NCBI GenBank assembly: GCA_937881155.1
Contig: CALGFI010000012.1
Coordinates: forward strand, 1 to 24,372
Direction: 5' to 3'
DNA from: an uncultured bacterium
GTDB lineage: Bacteria; Actinomycetota; UBA4738; HRBIN12
DNA: 24,372 bases
Position 1 is the first letter of the stretch, and each line of letters opens with the position of its first letter. The notes below the pieces were generated by a model. The model was not told the DNA's origin. It saw only the letters and a list, made by a program, of their open reading frames with translations, and made no database searches. This document shows positions 1 to 7,075 of this stretch, one piece after another. The translations under genes were made by a program, and so were the position numbers.

Positions 1-338
1 TCGTCGCGCGCGAGATCGCCGAGTCGATCTTGGTGAAGACGGCGATCTTCGGCGGCGATCCGAACCCCGGACGGATCCTTCAGGCGATCGGTTCGTCGGG
101 CGTACCGTTCCTGCCCCAGCTCGTGGACGGATTCATCGGCGATATCCAGGTGATCGACGCCGGCGAGATCGCGCCGTCGTACTCCGACGGCGGCAACGAG
201 GCGGCGCATCTCGCGCTCGTCGAGGAGCGCGAGGTCGTCGTGTCGGTGACGCTCGGCAACGGCGAGGGACGCAGCCGGATGATCGGCGTCGACCTCTCCT
301 ACGACTACGTGAAGATCAACGCGGAGTACTCCACGTGA
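1..338 (+). CDS. argJ: Glutamate N-acetyltransferase / amino-acid N-acetyltransferase ArgJ, C-terminal part
   Basis: Only the 3' end lies in the window; the reading frame is open from base 3 and ends at TGA 336-338. ArgJ moves an acetyl group from N-acetylornithine to glutamate, closing the acetyl cycle of arginine synthesis in the cytoplasm. The visible part is the C-terminal portion of the beta subunit: a VKTAIFGGDPNPGRI segment (typical LVKTAxFGxDPNWGRI, here with Pro in place of Trp), then NGEGRSRMIGVDLSYDYVKIN and a final NAEYST, which matches the usual NADYxT end of the family. The self-cleavage site and N-terminal half are upstream. The stop overlaps the argB start (GTGA 335-338), so the two are co-translated in one operon. 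Identification is confident from the C-terminal motifs and the neighbours. Confidence 0.93.
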   Translation, partial: VAREIAESILVKTAIFGGDPNPGRILQAIGSSGVPFLPQLVDGFIGDIQVIDAGEIAPSYSDGGNEAAHLALVEEREVVVSVTLGNGEGRSRMIGVDLSYDYVKINAEYST

Positions 339-1240
339 CCGCGCCGTCGCATCCGCCGCAGATCCGCGAACGGACGATCGCGAAGGCCCGCGTGTTGATC
401 GAGGCGCTCCCGTTCATGCGGGAGCACTGGGGGAAGGTCGTCGTGGTCAAGGTGGGCGGCGCCACGATGGAGCGCGCGCCGCTCTCCAGGTCGTTCGCGG
501 AGGACGTGTCGCTCCTGCTGCACGCCGGGATCCACCCGGTGGTCGTCCACGGCGGCGGTCCGCAGGTGACCGAGGTGTCCGAACGCTTCGGTCTCGAGGC
601 GTCGTTCGTGAACGGGGTCCGGGTCACGGACCGCGAGACGCTCGACGTGGCGACGATGGTGCTCGCCGGCCAGATCAGCACGCGTATCGTCGGCCTGCTC
701 ATCGCGGGCGACGTGCCGGCGGTCGGATTGTCGGGCGTGGATGGGGGACTGGCCGTCGCCCGACGGCAGGCCGAGCCCGATCTCGGCTACGTCGGCGAGA
801 TCGTCCGCGTGAACGCCGAGGTGGTCCGCACGCTGATGGCGAAGGGGTTCGTCCCCGTCGTCGCTTCGATCGCGGCCGACGCGGAGGGCCATCCGTACAA
901 CGTGAACGCCGACGTGATGGCGGCGGAGCTGGCGATCGGTCTCGAGGCGGACAAGCTCGTGTACGCGAACGACGTTCCGGGCGTGATCGGGCCGGCGGGG
1001 GACCTGCTGTCGGAGCTGGGCGTGCAGGACGCGCTCGACCTGCTCGCGAACGGAACCGTCGTCGACGGCGGCATGATCCCGAAGCTCGAGAGCGCGGTTC
1101 GAGCGCTCAAGGCCGGCGTATCGCGCGTGCACCTGCTCGACGGACGGGTCGAGCACTCACTGGTCCTCGAGCTGTTCACGCCCGAGGGCGTCGGCACGAT
1201 GATCACGCCCGACCGAACCGCGTCAGGCGACGCGCCGTGA
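335..1240 (+). CDS. argB: Acetylglutamate kinase ArgB
   Basis: Phosphorylates N-acetyl-L-glutamate with ATP, the second step of arginine synthesis and the usual target of arginine feedback inhibition. The 301-residue product has the expected length for the amino-acid-kinase fold. Visible motifs are the phosphate-binding VVKVGGATM near residue 35, the substrate loop HGGGPQV near residue 70, NVNADVMAAELA near residue 190 and a C-terminal GGMIPKLESAV segment. The N-terminal helix (about residues 8-30) before the kinase core is present; in arginine-sensitive hexameric enzymes this helix mediates oligomer formation, so arginine inhibition is plausible (inference). GTG at 335 overlaps the argJ stop and is the natural coupled start. 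The downstream junction with argR is again GTGA (1237-1240). Confidence 0.96.
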   Translation: MTAPSHPPQIRERTIAKARVLIEALPFMREHWGKVVVVKVGGATMERAPLSRSFAEDVSLLLHAGIHPVVVHGGGPQVTEVSERFGLEASFVNGVRVTDRETLDVATMVLAGQISTRIVGLLIAGDVPAVGLSGVDGGLAVARRQAEPDLGYVGEIVRVNAEVVRTLMAKGFVPVVASIAADAEGHPYNVNADVMAAELAIGLEADKLVYANDVPGVIGPAGDLLSELGVQDALDLLANGTVVDGGMIPKLESAVRALKAGVSRVHLLDGRVEHSLVLELFTPEGVGTMITPDRTASGDAP

Positions 1241-1722
1241 ACCGCAACGGCACCGCGACGAAGGCCAAACGCCAGCAGGCGATCCTCTCGCTCGTCGGAC
1301 GGGAGCGCCTCGCGAGCCAGGAGGAGATCCGCGCGCGAATCCGCGCCCTCGGCCTGGAGGCGACGCAGTCGACGATCAGCCGGGACGTCGAGGAGCTCGG
1401 TCTCGCGCGGGTCCACGACGCGCGGGGGCTTCGGTACGTCGTTCCGGGACGCGCGGACGCCGCTCCGCCGTCGGCGGTGTTGCGGCACGCTCTGAACGAG
1501 TTCGCGCTGTCGCTCTCGCAGGGCGCGGGCGAGTTGCTCGTCATTCGAACGCCGCCCGGCGCGGCGAACGCGCTCGGCGAGGCCGTGGACAGGGCGGAGC
1601 TCGACGCCGTCGCGGGCACTCTGGCCGGCGACGACACGATCCTCGTCGTCCCGCGCAAGGGACGGACGGCGCGTTCGATCGAGCGAATGCTCGAACGGAT
1701 CGCGGCAGGTGAGGAGCGGTGA
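1237..1722 (+). CDS. argR: Arginine repressor ArgR
   Basis: A 161-residue arginine-responsive transcription factor that, in the known family, forms hexamers and binds ARG boxes upstream of arg operons. The N-terminal winged helix-turn-helix covers roughly residues 8-75 and contains the family signature STISRDVEELGLARV. The C-terminal oligomerisation and arginine-binding domain covers about 80-155 and contains GTLAGDDTILVV, including the paired Asp residues that contact arginine. Start GTG 1237 overlaps the argB stop and the stop overlaps the argG start (1719-1722). Encoding the repressor inside the operon means autoregulation is likely. No ARG box can be assessed because the operon promoter is outside the window. 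In mycobacterial-type clusters argD and argF sit between argB and argR; here they do not. Confidence 0.95.
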   Translation: MNRNGTATKAKRQQAILSLVGRERLASQEEIRARIRALGLEATQSTISRDVEELGLARVHDARGLRYVVPGRADAAPPSAVLRHALNEFALSLSQGAGELLVIRTPPGAANALGEAVDRAELDAVAGTLAGDDTILVVPRKGRTARSIERMLERIAAGEER

Positions 1723-2909
1723 CGCAACGCGCGGTCCTGGCGTACTCGGGCGGACTCGACACGTCCGTCGCGATCGGTTGGCTCACCGAGCAGGGATACG
1801 ACGTGCACGCCGTCGCCGTCGATGTGGGCCAGCACGAGAGCGTCGAGGAGATCCGCCGTCGGGGGGGCCTCGCGGGCGCGGCCGAGGTGCGCGTGGTCGA
1901 CGCAGTCGACCGGTTCGCTGAGGAGTTCCTGTCACGCGCCGTCAAGGCGAACGGCCTCTACGAGGACAAGTACCCGATGGTCTCGAGCCTGGCGCGGCCG
2001 CTCATCGCCGACGAGGTCGTCAAGGTCGCGCGCGAGGTGGGTGCCAGCGCGGTGGCCCACGGTTGCACTGGCAAGGGGAACGATCAGGTGCGGTTCGAGC
2101 TGTCGTTCGGCGTGCTCGCGCCCGACCTTCGCGTGCTCGCGCCGATCCGCGATCCGGGCATCCCGCGCGAGAAGGCCGTCGCGCTCGCGGCCGAGTGGGG
2201 AATCCCGATCTCGCGCGTCGCGGCGTCGTACTCGGTGGACGAGAACCTGTGGGGCCGAACGATCGAGTGCGGTCCCCTCGAGGATCCGTGGGCGGAAGCG
2301 CCCGAGGACGCGTTCGCCCGAACCGCCCCGGTGCACGAGCGGCCGAACGAACCGACCGAGGTGACGATCGGCTTCGAGCGCGGGATCCCCGTCGCGATCG
2401 ATGGGGCCGCTTCTTCGCTCGCGGACGTCATCAGGAACGTGGACGACGTCGGCGGCAGGTACGGGTTCGGGCGCGTCGACATGATCGAGAACCGACGCGT
2501 GGGCATCAAGTCCCGTGAGCTGTACGAGGTCCCCGGAGCGCTCGCGCTGATCCTCGCGCACCGCGCTCTGGAGGATCTGACGCTCGAGCGCGAGGTGGCG
2601 CACTTCAAGCCCGGCGTCGAGCGCAGATGGTCGGAGCTCGTCTACGACGGTCAGTGGTTCAGCCCTCTGCGCCTGGCCCTCGACGAGTTCGTCGAGGAGA
2701 CGCAACGACACGTCGACGGCGAAGTCCGTCTGCGGTTCTCGCCGGGCAGTTGCAGCGTCGTCGGTCGGCGCTCGACGTCGTCGCTGTACGACCTGTCGCT
2801 GGCGACGTACGGCGGCGAGGATGCGTTCGACCAGCGGCACGCCGAAGGTTTCGTGAAGCTCTGGGGGTTGCCGCTGAAGGTGTGGTCGTCCAAGCAGGGC
2901 GACGCGTGA
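1719..2909 (+). CDS. argG: Argininosuccinate synthase ArgG
   Basis: Condenses citrulline and aspartate with ATP hydrolysis to AMP, giving argininosuccinate. The 396-residue protein is the usual size. The N-terminal ATP pyrophosphatase P-loop AYSGGLDTSVAI lies at residues 8-19. Other family marks are GCTGKGNDQVRFE near residue 115, the aspartate/citrulline-binding SYSVDENLWGRTIECG near 170, the IENRRVGIKSRELYE segment near 250, and a C-terminal substrate/tetramerisation region ending in DQRHAEGFVKLWGLP. GTG 1719 overlaps the argR stop, and the TGA at 2907-2909 overlaps the argH GTG. Nothing in the sequence suggests loss of activity. Confidence 0.97.
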   Translation: MTQRAVLAYSGGLDTSVAIGWLTEQGYDVHAVAVDVGQHESVEEIRRRGGLAGAAEVRVVDAVDRFAEEFLSRAVKANGLYEDKYPMVSSLARPLIADEVVKVAREVGASAVAHGCTGKGNDQVRFELSFGVLAPDLRVLAPIRDPGIPREKAVALAAEWGIPISRVAASYSVDENLWGRTIECGPLEDPWAEAPEDAFARTAPVHERPNEPTEVTIGFERGIPVAIDGAASSLADVIRNVDDVGGRYGFGRVDMIENRRVGIKSRELYEVPGALALILAHRALEDLTLEREVAHFKPGVERRWSELVYDGQWFSPLRLALDEFVEETQRHVDGEVRLRFSPGSCSVVGRRSTSSLYDLSLATYGGEDAFDQRHAEGFVKLWGLPLKVWSSKQGDA

Positions 2910-4300
2910 CCGAGCGCGAGACGCCGCTGTGGTCCGGGCGCTTCACCAGACCGCCGGCTCCCGAGGCCGCGGAGCTCGGCCGAAGTCTCTCGTTCGACGT
3001 TCGCCTCGCGCCGTACGACGTCGAGGCCGGCGTCGCGCACGTTCGAGCGCTCGAGGATGCGGGGTTGCTCACCGCCGCCGAGGCGGGACAGATCGAGAAG
3101 GCTCTCCGCGAGGTGGGCGACCAGATCAGCGCCGGGACGTTCGCGTTCGATCCAGCGGACGAGGACGTGCATTCCGCGATCGAACGCGGCGTGATCCGGC
3201 GGCTCGGCGACGTCGGCGCCAAGCTGCATGCGGGCCGCTCGCGAAACGATCTGGTGATGACGGATCTTCGGCTCTGGCTGCTCGATGCCGAGGACCGCAT
3301 CCGCGAGGTGATCGAGCGGTGCGCGCTCGCTCTGCTCGGTCACTCCCGCGACCACGCCGAGACCGTCATGCCGGGGACGACGCACGCGCGGTTCGCGCAG
3401 CCGGTGACGCTCGGCCATCACCTGCTCGCGCACGCGTGGGCCCTCGTTCGCGACCTCGATCGGTTCGGAGGGTGGCGGCGGCGCGCGAGCGTCTCTCCGC
3501 TCGGCGCCGGCGCGATGGCCACGTCAACGCTGAGGCTCGACCACGAGGCGACGGCGCGGCGGCTGGGGTTCGAGGCACGGTTCGAGAACTCGATCGACGC
3601 CGTGAGCGATCGCGACGTCGTGCAGGAGTTCCTCGCCTGCGCGTCGATCTGCGCCACGCATCTGTCTCGTCTCGCGGCGGACGTGGCCCGGTTCTCGGAC
3701 GAGTCGCTCGACTGGGTGGCGATCGACGAGGCGTTCGCGACCGGCTCGAGCATGATGCCGCACAAGCGGAACCCCGATGTCGCGGAGCTGGCGCGCGCGA
3801 AGGCCGGACGTGTGCTCGGCGACCTGGTCGCGGTATCCACGGTCCTGCACGGGCTTCCGCTCGGCTACCACCGCGATCTGCAGGAGGACAAGGAAGCGGT
3901 GTTCGACGCCGCGGACACGCTCGAGGCCGCGGGGGCCGCGCTCGCCGGCTGCGTTGCCACGCTGACGTTCCACCCGAACGCGATGCGCCGCTCCGCGGAG
4001 GCCGACGGCCTGTACGCGACCGACATCGCAGAGGCACTCGTCACGAGCGGCGTCCCCTTCCGTGAGGCACACGAGCGCGTCGGCAAGCTCGTCGCGTCGC
4101 TCGAGGCGGACGAGCGCTCGCTGCGCGACCTCTCGGCCGAGGAGTGGACGGCGTTCGGTGTCCCGAACGGCGCCGAGCTCCTCGACGCGGCCCGTTCGGT
4201 CCGCGCACGTGCGGCTCCGGGCGGCCCGAGTCCGGACAGCGTTCGCCAACAGATCGAGGCGATCGAACGAGCGCTGGGGGCGCGGGGGCTCAAGAAGTGA
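2906..4300 (+). CDS. argH: Argininosuccinate lyase ArgH
   Basis: Cleaves argininosuccinate to arginine and fumarate. The product is 464 residues with the fumarase/aspartase-superfamily regions: N-terminal LWSGRF, HAGRSRNDLV near residue 110, TMPGTTHARFAQPVTL near 155, and the catalytic-loop signature TGSSMMPHKRNPD near 280, where the Ser acts as the general base in the family. GTG 2906 overlaps the argG stop; the frame stays open upstream to 2627 but that extension only shadows argG. The last six codons (ARGLKK, 4280-4297) and the stop lie inside the first copy of a 63-bp tandem repeat, so the extreme C-terminus may be repeat-derived. It is the last arg gene of the operon. Confidence 0.96.
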   Translation: MTERETPLWSGRFTRPPAPEAAELGRSLSFDVRLAPYDVEAGVAHVRALEDAGLLTAAEAGQIEKALREVGDQISAGTFAFDPADEDVHSAIERGVIRRLGDVGAKLHAGRSRNDLVMTDLRLWLLDAEDRIREVIERCALALLGHSRDHAETVMPGTTHARFAQPVTLGHHLLAHAWALVRDLDRFGGWRRRASVSPLGAGAMATSTLRLDHEATARRLGFEARFENSIDAVSDRDVVQEFLACASICATHLSRLAADVARFSDESLDWVAIDEAFATGSSMMPHKRNPDVAELARAKAGRVLGDLVAVSTVLHGLPLGYHRDLQEDKEAVFDAADTLEAAGAALAGCVATLTFHPNAMRRSAEADGLYATDIAEALVTSGVPFREAHERVGKLVASLEADERSLRDLSAEEWTAFGVPNGAELLDAARSVRARAAPGGPSPDSVRQQIEAIERALGARGLKK

Positions 4301-4440
4301 GCGAGCGGAAGCGAGCGAACGTAGCCCCCGAATCAGACGGGGGCGCGGGGGCTCAAGAAGTGAGCGAGCGGAAGCGAGCGAACGTAGCCCCCGAATCAGA
4401 CGGGGATGCCAGGGCTCGACAGGAGCGAGCGAACGTAGCC
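4276..4440. repeat. 63-bp tandem repeat (2 full copies plus degenerate third) at the argH 3' end
   Basis: Bases 4276-4342 and 4339-4405 are identical over 67 bp, giving two head-to-tail units of period 63 (4281-4343 and 4344-4406). A degenerate third piece follows, sharing the core GAGCGAGCGAACGTAGCC at 4423-4440. Copy one starts inside argH and carries its stop codon; copy two contains the same TGA. The unit holds two mutually exclusive hairpins: CGGGGGCT 4283-4290 with AGCCCCCG 4323-4330, and GCCCCCG 4324-4330 with CGGGGGC 4338-4344 across a 7-nt AATCAGA loop. The period is a multiple of three, which keeps a frame open through it (21-residue protein repeats); I regard that as incidental. 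It looks like an intergenic dispersed element rather than coding DNA. Confidence 0.9.
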
Positions 4441-4475
4441 TCCGCAACGAAACAGTGATACCTGTCGCGACCGGG

Positions 4476-5795
4476 ATGGTCTCGTCGGCGGTGGGGGCAC
4501 GCAGGCTCGGCGCGCTCGGCACGCTTCGGGCGTTTCGCCGCGACCCGCTCGGGCTGCTCGAACGCCTCGCGGCCGAAGGCGACGTGGTGCGAGCGCGCGT
4601 TCCGGGCGCCGACTCGTGGCTGCTGAACCACCCGGACCTCGTCCAGGGCGTGTTCGTCACCGATCACCGCTCGTTCCACAAGGGCCCCACGATCCAGGCG
4701 ACGAAGATGCTCCTCGGGGAGAGCCTCCTCACGAGCGAAGGCGAGTACCACCACCGGCACCGGCGGTTGATCCAGCCGTTGTTCCACCGTGAGCCGATCG
4801 CGTCGTACGCCGGCGCGATGGTTCGACACGCCACGATGACGTCCGACGGCTGGCGCGACGGGCAGTCGTTCGACGCGCGCGCGGAGATGGCCGCGCTGAC
4901 GCTCGCTGTGGTGGGAGAGGCACTCTTTGGCATCGGCGTCGGGGACCACCGTGCCCGCGTCGTCACTCGCGCGCTGACCGAGGCGCTGGAGATCTTCGAT
5001 CGCGTGTACTCGCCGCTGTACCGCCTGATCGTTCGATTGCCGTCGCCGACGATGCGCCGTTATCGGCGGATCGAGTCGCAGCTGAACCGCGTCGTCGAGG
5101 GCATGATCGCGGAGCGGCGGAACGGCCCTCGCGGGGACGATGTGTTGTCGCTGCTGCTCGACGCTTCGGAGAACGGCGATGGCATGACCGACCGCCAGGT
5201 TCGTGATGAGGCGCTCACGCTGTTCCTCGCCGGTCACGAGACGACGGCGAACGCGCTCGCATGGACGTGGTGTTTGCTCTCGGAGCATCGGGAGAGCGAA
5301 CGCGCCCTCCACGCCGAGCTCGACCACGTCCTCGACGACCGCGAGCCCACGTTCGAAGACTTGCCACGCTTGCGTTACACCGACGCCGTCATCTCGGAAT
5401 CGCTCCGCCTGCGTCCGCCGGCCTGGGCGATCGGACGAACCGCGATCGCGGAGCATCGCGCCGGCGAGCACACCATCACGAAGGGCTCGATCGTCGTCGT
5501 CTCGCCGTGGCTCCTCCACCACGACCCTCGGTGGTGGCGTGACGCCGACACGTTCCGCCCGGAGCGGTGGCTGGAGGTCGACGACCGGCCGCGATACGCG
5601 TACATGCCGTTCGGCGCGGGTCCGCGGGCATGCGTCGGACGACCGTTCGCCCAGACGGAAGCGACGCTCGTGCTCGCCACCATCGCCAGGCGATGGCGGC
5701 TCAGGGTTCGACCCGGTGCACTGATCGAGCCGCAGGCGGTGTTGACGCTTCGCCCGCGATACGGCGTGCCCGTGATCGCCGAACGCCGCACCTGA
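4476..5795 (+). CDS. Cytochrome P450
   Basis: A heme monooxygenase of 439 residues if ATG 4476 is used. Diagnostic motifs are the I-helix oxygen-activation sequence FLAGHETT at residues 250-257, the K-helix ExxR (E308, R311) in ESLRLRP, a PERW segment near 365, and the heme loop FGAGPRACVG at 379-388 with Cys386 as the predicted iron ligand. No transmembrane anchor is visible, so it is likely soluble and needs separate ferredoxin and reductase partners, none of which are encoded nearby. The substrate cannot be told from sequence. The frame is open back to 4062 but that part runs through argH and the tandem repeat; GTG 4455 and GTG 4491 are alternative starts and no good ribosome-binding site decides between them. 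Confidence 0.92.
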   Translation: MVSSAVGARRLGALGTLRAFRRDPLGLLERLAAEGDVVRARVPGADSWLLNHPDLVQGVFVTDHRSFHKGPTIQATKMLLGESLLTSEGEYHHRHRRLIQPLFHREPIASYAGAMVRHATMTSDGWRDGQSFDARAEMAALTLAVVGEALFGIGVGDHRARVVTRALTEALEIFDRVYSPLYRLIVRLPSPTMRRYRRIESQLNRVVEGMIAERRNGPRGDDVLSLLLDASENGDGMTDRQVRDEALTLFLAGHETTANALAWTWCLLSEHRESERALHAELDHVLDDREPTFEDLPRLRYTDAVISESLRLRPPAWAIGRTAIAEHRAGEHTITKGSIVVVSPWLLHHDPRWWRDADTFRPERWLEVDDRPRYAYMPFGAGPRACVGRPFAQTEATLVLATIARRWRLRVRPGALIEPQAVLTLRPRYGVPVIAERRT

Positions 5796-5821
5796 CAGAC
5801 CGTCGTATCGGCGGGGTCGGG

Positions 5822-5827
5822 TACGCT
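5822..5827 (+). promoter_or_regulatory. Putative -10 box of a leaderless promoter for the PIG-L gene
   Basis: TACGCT is followed by 7 nt and then ATG 5835. This spacing would place the transcription start at or next to the A of the ATG. No Shine-Dalgarno sequence is visible, and no convincing -35 box. The same arrangement recurs before ligD and glnB. Confidence 0.5.
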
Positions 5828-5834
5828 CTGAGCG

Positions 5835-6530
5835 ATGGGGTTCGCGAGCGCGCTCGTCATCTTCGCTCATCCCGACGACGCCGAGTTCATGTGCGGTGGC
5901 ACGGTCGCGGCGTGGGCGAAGGAGGGCACCGAGGTCCACTTCTGCGTAATCACGGACGGCTCCGCCGGTTCGAACGACCCGGGCGTCTCGCGCGAGCAGA
6001 TGATCCCGGTTCGCGAGCGCGAACAACGCGCTGCGGCCGACGTCCTCGGCGTTGCCGGCCTGACGTTCCTCGGGTTTCGAGACGGGGAGCTCGATGTGAA
6101 TCTCGACACCCGCAGGGCGGTCACGCGCGTCGTCCGCGGCGTCCGGCCCGAGGTGATCGTCGCTCCGGACCCCTCGCGCCTGTGGAGCAAGCGCGGGTAC
6201 ATCAACCACTGGGACCACAAGCAGGCAGGGACGCTCGCGATGTGCGCGATCATGCCCGACGCGCCCAGCCGCCCGCAGTTCCCCGAGCTGCTCGACGAGG
6301 GGCTCGAGCCGTTTGAGGTCCCGAACCTCTGGCTCACGACGGATGAGCCCGATACGTTCGTAGACATCACCAAGACGATGGATCTCAAGCTCGAGGCGCT
6401 GCATGCTCACGAGTCGCAGGGCGTCGAAGACGCCGACGGCTGGGTTCGCGATCGTGCCGGCGAGCTCGGAAAGATCGCCGGATGCGAATACGCCGAGGGG
6501 TTCATCTCGTTCGATCTCACCGAGGATTGA
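5835..6530 (+). CDS. PIG-L / LmbE family deacetylase
   Basis: A zinc-dependent N-acetylglucosaminyl-type deacetylase of 231 residues. The signature AHPDDAE at residues 11-17 gives the metal ligands His12 and Asp15 and the catalytic base Asp14; the third ligand is probably His125 or His128 in HWDHKQAG. Relatives include MshB and Mca of mycothiol metabolism and BshB of bacillithiol metabolism, but the AHPDDAE form is common to many uncharacterised members, so substrate is not assigned. The start ATG 5835 is supported by a -10 box 7 nt upstream and by the motif lying close to the N-terminus. The TGA overlaps the ATG of the next gene (TGATG 6528-6532), suggesting coupled translation with the DUF5319 protein. 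Confidence 0.88.
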   Translation: MGFASALVIFAHPDDAEFMCGGTVAAWAKEGTEVHFCVITDGSAGSNDPGVSREQMIPVREREQRAAADVLGVAGLTFLGFRDGELDVNLDTRRAVTRVVRGVRPEVIVAPDPSRLWSKRGYINHWDHKQAGTLAMCAIMPDAPSRPQFPELLDEGLEPFEVPNLWLTTDEPDTFVDITKTMDLKLEALHAHESQGVEDADGWVRDRAGELGKIAGCEYAEGFISFDLTED

Positions 6531-7075
6531 TGGAAGAGCCGATGGAAGAACCGACGGAAGAACCGATCGAGGAGGAGGGCCCGGAGCGCTCGCTCGACCC
6601 CAACGAGGAACAGAGCGTCCGAGCCGATATCGAGGATCTCTCCGGCATGCGCCAGGTCTTCCAGGCGCAGGGCGTCAAAGGCGTCGTCATCGCCTGCCCG
6701 GACTGCGGCGAGAACCACTTCTACGAGTGGGAACTGTTGAAGGAGAACCTCGAGCACCTGATCAAGACGGGTGAGCCGCGGATGCACGAGCCCGCGTTCG
6801 AGGTCCGCGAGGACGACTACATCGCGTGGGACTACGGGAAGGGTTACCTCGACGCGCTCTCCGATACCGGTCTCGAGCCGGACAACCGGATCGACCTGAC
6901 CAGCTGTCCGTGGTGCCGGATGCCGCTCGACGCGCACTTCCAGTACTGCCCGGCGTGCGGTCGAACGCTCGCCGCCGTTCGGCTCTACAGGGAGTTGATC
7001 CAGCGGGGCAGCGACGAACGCGAGGCCCGCGCGATGCTCGTCCGCGCCGGTTTCGAGCCGTTCGAAGCGTTCTAG
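6530..7075 (+). CDS. DUF5319 family protein with added C-terminal zinc ribbon
   Basis: The 181-residue protein resembles the actinobacterial DUF5319 family, known from mycobacteria and without an assigned function. The matching core runs from about residue 25 to 120: a CPDCGENHFYEW knuckle (C56, C59), a leucine-rich helix, MHEPAF and YIAWDYGKGYLDAL. Two features are added. The N-terminus is an acidic EEP repeat (residues 2-16). The C-terminus has a second treble-clef-like CxxC pair set (C126/C129 and C140/C143) followed by a helical tail ending in GFEPFEAF. ATG 6530 overlaps the PIG-L stop; ATG 6542 is an alternative. Its stop TAG shares bases with the convergent ligD stop in CTAG 7072-7075. 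Family assignment is from memory of the core motifs. Confidence 0.75.
   Translation: MEEPMEEPTEEPIEEEGPERSLDPNEEQSVRADIEDLSGMRQVFQAQGVKGVVIACPDCGENHFYEWELLKENLEHLIKTGEPRMHEPAFEVREDDYIAWDYGKGYLDALSDTGLEPDNRIDLTSCPWCRMPLDAHFQYCPACGRTLAAVRLYRELIQRGSDEREARAMLVRAGFEPFEAF

Noticed and set aside
4276..4440. Possible CRISPR array.
   Set aside because: The copies are directly abutting with no unique spacers, and only two full units are present.
4062..4475. N-terminal extension of the P450 through argH and the tandem repeat, giving 21-residue protein repeats.
   Set aside because: The repeat period is a multiple of three so the frame stays open by default; the sequence is Arg/Ser-rich, overlaps argH, and the P450 fold begins only after 4476.
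4353..6410. A 685-codon open frame on the minus strand opposite the P450 and PIG-L genes.
   Set aside because: It is antisense to two genes with clear catalytic motifs, has no recognisable domain and an Arg/Asp/His-rich composition typical of a GC-rich shadow frame.
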